Below, in pieces: positions 60,671 through 64,000 of a DNA stretch of 64,000 nucleotides (within the stretch, counting starts at the first letter, position 1; every line of letters starts with the position of its first letter). The DNA lies in NCBI RefSeq assembly GCF_000828575.1, contig NZ_AP011952.1, positions 775,065 to 839,064 of the forward strand, written 5' to 3'. This DNA comes from Methanothermobacter sp. CaT2. GTDB lineage: Archaea > Methanobacteriota > Methanobacteria > Methanobacteriales > Methanothermobacteraceae. Both the position numbers and the translations under genes were made by a program. The notes beneath the pieces are model-generated. The model saw only the letters and a program-made list of their open reading frames with translations. It was not told the DNA's origin and made no database searches.

Positions 60671-60961
60671 TCAGTCCCTGAATATGGCTGAGGCCGTGTT
60701 CATTGCAGAGCCGGCCCTTATCAGTGCCGCCACCGCCGCGGCCTCTGCCAGTTCCCCCTCTGTTATACCTGCCTCAAGGGCCTCCTCTGCGTGTCTCCGT
60801 GTGCATGCATCACACCTGACTGCAACCGAACATGCCACTGATATGAGAAGTTTCTCCCTCTCCGTGAGTTTACCCTCAGATCTAACTGCTTCCCTGAAGT
60901 TTTTGAATGATTCCGCAACTTCAGGTAGTTCCTCAAGAAATCTGTCTGCTCCTGTCTTCAT
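60671..60961 (-). CDS. carboxymuconolactone decarboxylase (CMD/AhpD-like) family protein
   Basis: 96 residues, all-helical. The redox motif CDACTRRH (C-x-x-C plus His) at about residue 51 is the AhpD-type peroxidase/thiol catalytic site; GKLTEREKLLISVACSVAV before it is typical. It probably guards against peroxide with a dihydrolipoyl-like or thioredoxin partner. Convergent with the membrane-protein gene, with 10 bp between stops. Confidence 0.88.
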   Translation of the reverse strand: MKTGADRFLEELPEVAESFKNFREAVRSEGKLTEREKLLISVACSVAVRCDACTRRHAEEALEAGITEGELAEAAAVAALIRAGSAMNTASAIFRD

Positions 60962-60994
60962 GTTCCTTAAGCTGACATCATCCCTTAAATACCT

Positions 60995-61390
60995 TCAGGG
61001 TATGGGTATGCCGTGGGGGCACCTTGCCGGGTTCCTCAGGTACCTCATGAGTGCCAGCTCTGTTTCCCTGAAGAGCTCGTGCTTCATGCGGGAGGCCTCC
61101 TCATAGGATGAGTCGAGGTCCATTCCAAGGACGTTGTGGAAGAAGCACTCCAGGATCATGTGCCTCCTTAGAACCATCTCTGCAATCTCCCTTCCCTCAT
61201 CTGTGAGTTCAGCCCCCAGGTATGGGTGGTAGATGACAAGGCCCATTTCATGGAGTCTCTTGAGCATCTGGGTTACACTGGCTGGTCTGACGTTCATCCT
61301 TGATGACAGGTCAGAGGTTTTAACGATCCCGTGACTACTTAACCTGTATAATGTCTCGAGGTAGTTTTCCATGCTCCTTGTGAGTTCCAT
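60995..61390 (-). CDS. DtxR/MntR-type metal-dependent transcriptional repressor
   Basis: 131 residues. Winged helix MELTRSMENYLETLYRLSSH, KTSDLSSRMNVRPASVTQML (recognition helix), then the metal-binding and dimerisation domain RRHMILECFFHNVLGMD with the E-C-x-x-x-H site and HELFRETELALMRYL. There is no SH3 domain, so it is of MntR type. GGTG is 7 nt before ATG 61390. A 16-bp perfect palindrome lies upstream at 61402-61417. Confidence 0.9.
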   Translation of the reverse strand: MELTRSMENYLETLYRLSSHGIVKTSDLSSRMNVRPASVTQMLKRLHEMGLVIYHPYLGAELTDEGREIAEMVLRRHMILECFFHNVLGMDLDSSYEEASRMKHELFRETELALMRYLRNPARCPHGIPIP

Positions 61391-61401
61391 AAAGACACCA
61401 A

Positions 61402-61417
61402 TTGAATATATATTCAA
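61402..61417. promoter_or_regulatory. 16-bp palindrome TTGAATATATATTCAA, candidate DtxR operator
   Basis: Perfect inverted repeat just upstream of the DtxR-type gene start in the divergent spacer between it and the TIGR04076-like gene. Position and symmetry suit autoregulation and control of both genes; sequence symmetry is direct, function is inferred. Confidence 0.6.
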
Positions 61418-61456
61418 AACCTATTTAAGTTTTGTCATTTATATTCATGAAAGGTG

Positions 61457-61756
61457 ATGGATGTGCTTGAGATACGCGTGCATGAGATAAGGGGTAAGTG
61501 CCCGGTGCACCGGGAGGGGGACCGGATAACAGTTGACGACCCTGAGATAGACCTTGAAAGGACAGACGCCCTCTGCACACACGCCCTATCCACGATCCTG
61601 CACTACACCACAATCCTTGAGAGGAACTGGTGTCCGGTGGAACTTGGACTCACAGTGGACGGCGATGAGGAGCACGCCTACATGCAGTGCGTGGACCCTG
61701 GCGAACCCTACACAGAGGGCGGCACAGTCATATTCCAGGTTAGGAGACTCAGATAA
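61457..61756 (+). CDS. TIGR04076-like small protein
   Basis: 99 residues. EIRVHEIRGKCPVHREGD, DALCTHALSTILHYTTIL and YMQCVDPGEPYTEGGTVIF fit the small TIGR04076 family, whose function is unknown; conserved Cys residues (KCPVH, ALCTH, MQCVD) suggest metal or cluster binding. The start could be ATG 61457 or GTG 61463, since GGTGAT overlaps the ATG. Confidence 0.75.
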   Translation: MDVLEIRVHEIRGKCPVHREGDRITVDDPEIDLERTDALCTHALSTILHYTTILERNWCPVELGLTVDGDEEHAYMQCVDPGEPYTEGGTVIFQVRRLR

Positions 61757-61771
61757 GCTGGAAGGGAAACC

Positions 61772-62107
61772 ATGTTCTCAGACTGCAGATTCGGCTCCGT
61801 GACCTACAGGGGACGTGAATACAGATCAGACATCGTGGTGCACGTTGATGGGAGCGTGACACCAAGGAGGAAGGAGATATCAAGGAGGAAATACGGGACA
61901 TCCCATGTCATGGCAGAGGAGGAACTTGAGGAACTCCTGGAAGAAAAACCTGAATCCATAATCATAGGCTCAGGGGTCCATGGAGCCCTTGAAACCGGGT
62001 TCAGATCAGATGCAACAGTTCTCCCCACCTGTGAGGCCATAAAGAGGTACAATGAGGAGCGGAGTGCCGGTAGGAGGGTTGCGGCCATAATACATGTGAC
62101 CTGCTAA
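61772..62107 (+). CDS. MTH938-like protein (NDUFAF3/DUF498 family)
   Basis: 111 residues. FSDCRFGSVTYRGREYRSDI, IIIGSGVHGALETGFRSDAT and LPTCEAIKRYNEERSAGRRV match the family of M. thermautotrophicus MTH938, whose structure is known; eukaryotic relatives help assemble respiratory complex I. The archaeal role is unknown. The stop overlaps by four bases the convergent YgjP-type gene. Confidence 0.92.
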   Translation: MFSDCRFGSVTYRGREYRSDIVVHVDGSVTPRRKEISRRKYGTSHVMAEEELEELLEEKPESIIIGSGVHGALETGFRSDATVLPTCEAIKRYNEERSAGRRVAAIIHVTC

Positions 62108-62670
62108 TCGACAAGGCCCTCCATGTAAAGCCGGGCCCAGTAGTACCTCAGCATCCTCCTCCTTTCGGTGCAGTCCGGCATCTCAGATTCAAGGATACCC
62201 CAGAACCTGGGGCTGTGATTCATCTCCCGGAGGTGGACCAGTTCATGGAGCACCACGTACTCCACCATCCTGTCCGGGAGATGGGAGAGGAGGGTGTTGA
62301 AGCTCAGATTGCCCCTGGAGCTGCAGCTACCCCAGCGGGACCTCATCCTCCTGAAACGGACCCTCCCATATTCGACGCCCAGGACATCAGAGTAATGGTC
62401 CAGGAACCCGCTGACCAGTGATCTCAGCTCCTTATCCCGCCGGTACTCCAGTTCCAGATCAGATGCCCTCTCAAGCATCTCATGGAACTCATGGATCTTC
62501 CTCTGGATCCAGTCACTCCTGGATGACAGAACCTCCATGGGGTCCCCGGTGAAATCTGCGGGGAGTATCAGACGCAGGCTGTCGAATCTCAGCTCAATCC
62601 TCGGGTTCTTAACCCTCCTGTATATGACCTCACATCTAACCTCCAGGTCCCCGGCCATGAATCTGTCCAT
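62104..62670 (-). CDS. YgjP/DUF45-type zinc metallopeptidase
   Basis: 188 residues. The active site is HELVHLREMNHSPRFW (HExxH with a third His), preceded by RMRSRWGSCSSRGNLSFN, the family's signature. Function of the family is unproven, but it is regularly encoded next to type I restriction genes, as here: the start ATG lies 4 bp after the hsdR stop. GAGAGGT lies upstream. A longer frame to 62691 would overlap hsdR. Confidence 0.9.
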   Translation of the reverse strand: MDRFMAGDLEVRCEVIYRRVKNPRIELRFDSLRLILPADFTGDPMEVLSSRSDWIQRKIHEFHEMLERASDLELEYRRDKELRSLVSGFLDHYSDVLGVEYGRVRFRRMRSRWGSCSSRGNLSFNTLLSHLPDRMVEYVVLHELVHLREMNHSPRFWGILESEMPDCTERRRMLRYYWARLYMEGLVD

Positions 62671-62674
62671 TTTA

Positions 62675-64000
62675 TCACTGATACCTCTCAAATATTTTCA
62701 TAAGATCTTCCTGTGCTTCATCGGCGATCTGCCTTCTTTTGGGCGCATCCTTCGGGAGGTTCCTCAGGAGGAAAACCCTTATGATTCTCATAACATTCCT
62801 CTTAACGCTCTCCTGGGACGTCCATCCAGGGAATATGTTCCCATCAACCTCCTCTGTAAGGGCAACAGCATATTCCTTCAGTTTATCCTCTGGTATACCT
62901 CTGCCCCTGAGGGTCATCAGGACCGCGAACTCCTTCTCGTCAAGACCGAGCTCCTTCATTCTGCGCTCCTCCTTCCAGATCTCTCTTATGATGGCAGCGC
63001 CCTCCCTGTAGAGTTCCTCGTAGTCCATGGTTTTCTCCCTCCACTGTTCCAGGAGGCGTTCAACCTTTTCAGCCACCGATTCATAGATGGGGTTCCTTGT
63101 GCCATCCCTGAGGACATATGAGTTGAGTGTGTAGACTGTTAAGGCAGCCTTATCCCTTATATCCCTGACCTTCCTGAGGTTTTCAAAGTAATCGGAGTCA
63201 AATTCTATTACCGGGAGTTTACTTTCTATTTCCCTGAACTCTGTGGTCCTGTGGATGTATTTGAGGGTTTTCTGGTAATACCTTTCAGTTTCGGCTTCAA
63301 CTGATGGTTTCCTTGATACGACCCTCTGATAGTATGTGTAGATGGCCGTGAGCCACCTGTAATCCTTGAGGCCATGCCTTATGAAGGGCTGGTCAGAGAG
63401 CAGCTCGAATAGCCTTCTGAGTTCACGGTAATTCTCTGTGAATTTCTTTTCGAGTTCTTCATCAGAGGTTATGAGTTCAACCGCGTCGGAGAGGACCTCA
63501 ATATCCATCCCCTCCCATTCAAGGTCGCTGAAGATCCTGAGGGTCTCCCTGAGTAGCTCCTCGTATTCCCTCTTCATGGATTCCATATCATATACTGCGC
63601 CCTCATACTCCTCCTTACTGTAGAGTTCAAATGCGCGCCTCAGTTCCGCCCCCATGACTCCAATGTAATCTATTATGAGGCCTGCCTCCTTGACGTCCCT
63701 GTAGGGTCTGTTTGTTCTTGCAACTGCCTGCAGCAGTCTGTGTTCCTTCAGTGGCTTGTCGAGGTACATGGTCTGGAGTATGGGTGCGTCGAATCCTGTG
63801 AGGAGCATATCCGTCACTATGAGTATCCGGGGGTTCCTATCAGGGTCCCTGAACCTTTCCAGTACCAGGTTTTTAATCTCATGGTGGCTCCTGCCATGGT
63901 ATTTATCCATGAGTTCCTCCTCATAGGCCCTTATTATCTCCTCGTCCCGTGGAGTGTAGGTCATTACGATCTCAGAGTACTCTGGTGGGAGGTGCCTGTC
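62675..64000 (-). CDS. hsdR: type I restriction enzyme HsdR subunit, C-terminal part (continues outside window)
   Basis: The frame is open to the window end; the Met at 63964 is internal. The visible part begins in the helicase C lobe: RILIVTDMLLTGFDAPILQT (motif V) and LLQAVARTNRPYRD (motif VI) are complete, so the ATPase that drives DNA translocation is of the HsdR type. The remaining 350 residues are the helical C-terminal domain that binds the methylase core. The N-terminal nuclease motif and hsdM/hsdS would lie beyond the edge. Intact as far as seen. Confidence 0.93.
   Translation of the reverse strand, partial: DRHLPPEYSEIVMTYTPRDEEIIRAYEEELMDKYHGRSHHEIKNLVLERFRDPDRNPRILIVTDMLLTGFDAPILQTMYLDKPLKEHRLLQAVARTNRPYRDVKEAGLIIDYIGVMGAELRRAFELYSKEEYEGAVYDMESMKREYEELLRETLRIFSDLEWEGMDIEVLSDAVELITSDEELEKKFTENYRELRRLFELLSDQPFIRHGLKDYRWLTAIYTYYQRVVSRKPSVEAETERYYQKTLKYIHRTTEFREIESKLPVIEFDSDYFENLRKVRDIRDKAALTVYTLNSYVLRDGTRNPIYESVAEKVERLLEQWREKTMDYEELYREGAAIIREIWKEERRMKELGLDEKEFAVLMTLRGRGIPEDKLKEYAVALTEEVDGNIFPGWTSQESVKRNVMRIIRVFLLRNLPKDAPKRRQIADEAQEDLMKIFERYQ

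Overview
The window is a stretch of a thermophilic methanogen chromosome, almost certainly a Methanothermobacter (M. thermautotrophicus / M. marburgensis group). The evidence is direct: archaeal information-processing genes (aRF1, TFB, Gar1, DnaG primase, XerA), the F430/tetrapyrrole gene hemC beside a CfbE-like ligase, the molybdenum formylmethanofuran dehydrogenase operon fmdECB preceded by its DNA-binding protein Tfx, and proteins recognisable as relatives of the M. thermautotrophicus structural-genomics targets MTH889, MTH895 and MTH938, in the same order. Shine-Dalgarno sites are strong (GGAGGT/GGTGAT, usually 4-9 nt before the start) and ATG, GTG and TTG starts are all used. No tRNA, rRNA, CRISPR array or insertion sequence was seen.

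Layout. 1-8 kb: inositol-phosphatase/FBPase (cut by the window edge), NAD kinase, CfbE-like ligase, hemC, a Gfo/Idh oxidoreductase and a GfcR-like regulator whose 3' end is followed by two extra copies of a 72-bp unit; then a UbiA-family membrane protein and aRF1 (minus). 8-16 kb: UMP kinase, small membrane proteins, a TauE/SafE permease, a double-domain glycosyltransferase, and tfb-gar1. 16-21 kb: RraA-like, DUF211, TOPRIM, DnaG, a Lon-type AAA protein without a protease domain, XerA. 21.3-24.4 kb: a permease / thioredoxin / zinc-ribbon / ProC-like / UspA / ArsR cluster that looks like a metal or metalloid response unit. 24.5-27 kb: two response-regulator/histidine-kinase hybrids. 27-32.6 kb: YbgA-like protein with class II photolyase, BioY, DUF1284, aldo/keto reductase with a ferredoxin tail, and a THUMP protein.

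32.7-57 kb is the accessory part. It holds two secreted paralogues that share 467 identical bases, a beta-helix surface protein, a beta-lactamase-fold hydrolase with a 28-residue Cys-rich membrane peptide encoded just upstream, a large secreted membrane-anchored protein with two FmdE-like modules, a small kinase-like gene, tfx and fmdECB. Convergent to these is an operon for a ferredoxin, an eight-cluster polyferredoxin, two DUF364 proteins and a complete molybdate/tungstate-type ABC transporter. Beyond it lies a 1.67-kilo-residue CobN/BchH-like protein that carries a signal peptide and a C-terminal membrane anchor. Together these look like a molybdenum regulon (oxyanion uptake, Mo-enzyme synthesis, electron supply) flanked by two very unusual surface proteins that may capture metal or tetrapyrrole outside the cell.

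57-64 kb: an EEP-family nuclease, a MarR-regulated membrane-protein operon with two perfect operators 20 bp apart, a nitroreductase-like protein, a CMD-family protein, a DtxR-type repressor with a 16-bp palindrome upstream, a TIGR04076-like and an MTH938-like protein, and a YgjP-type metallopeptidase next to the C-terminal part of a type I restriction HsdR subunit that runs off the window.

Limits: all family calls are from reading the translations; no searches were run. Start codons were chosen from visible Shine-Dalgarno spacing and may differ from database entries.
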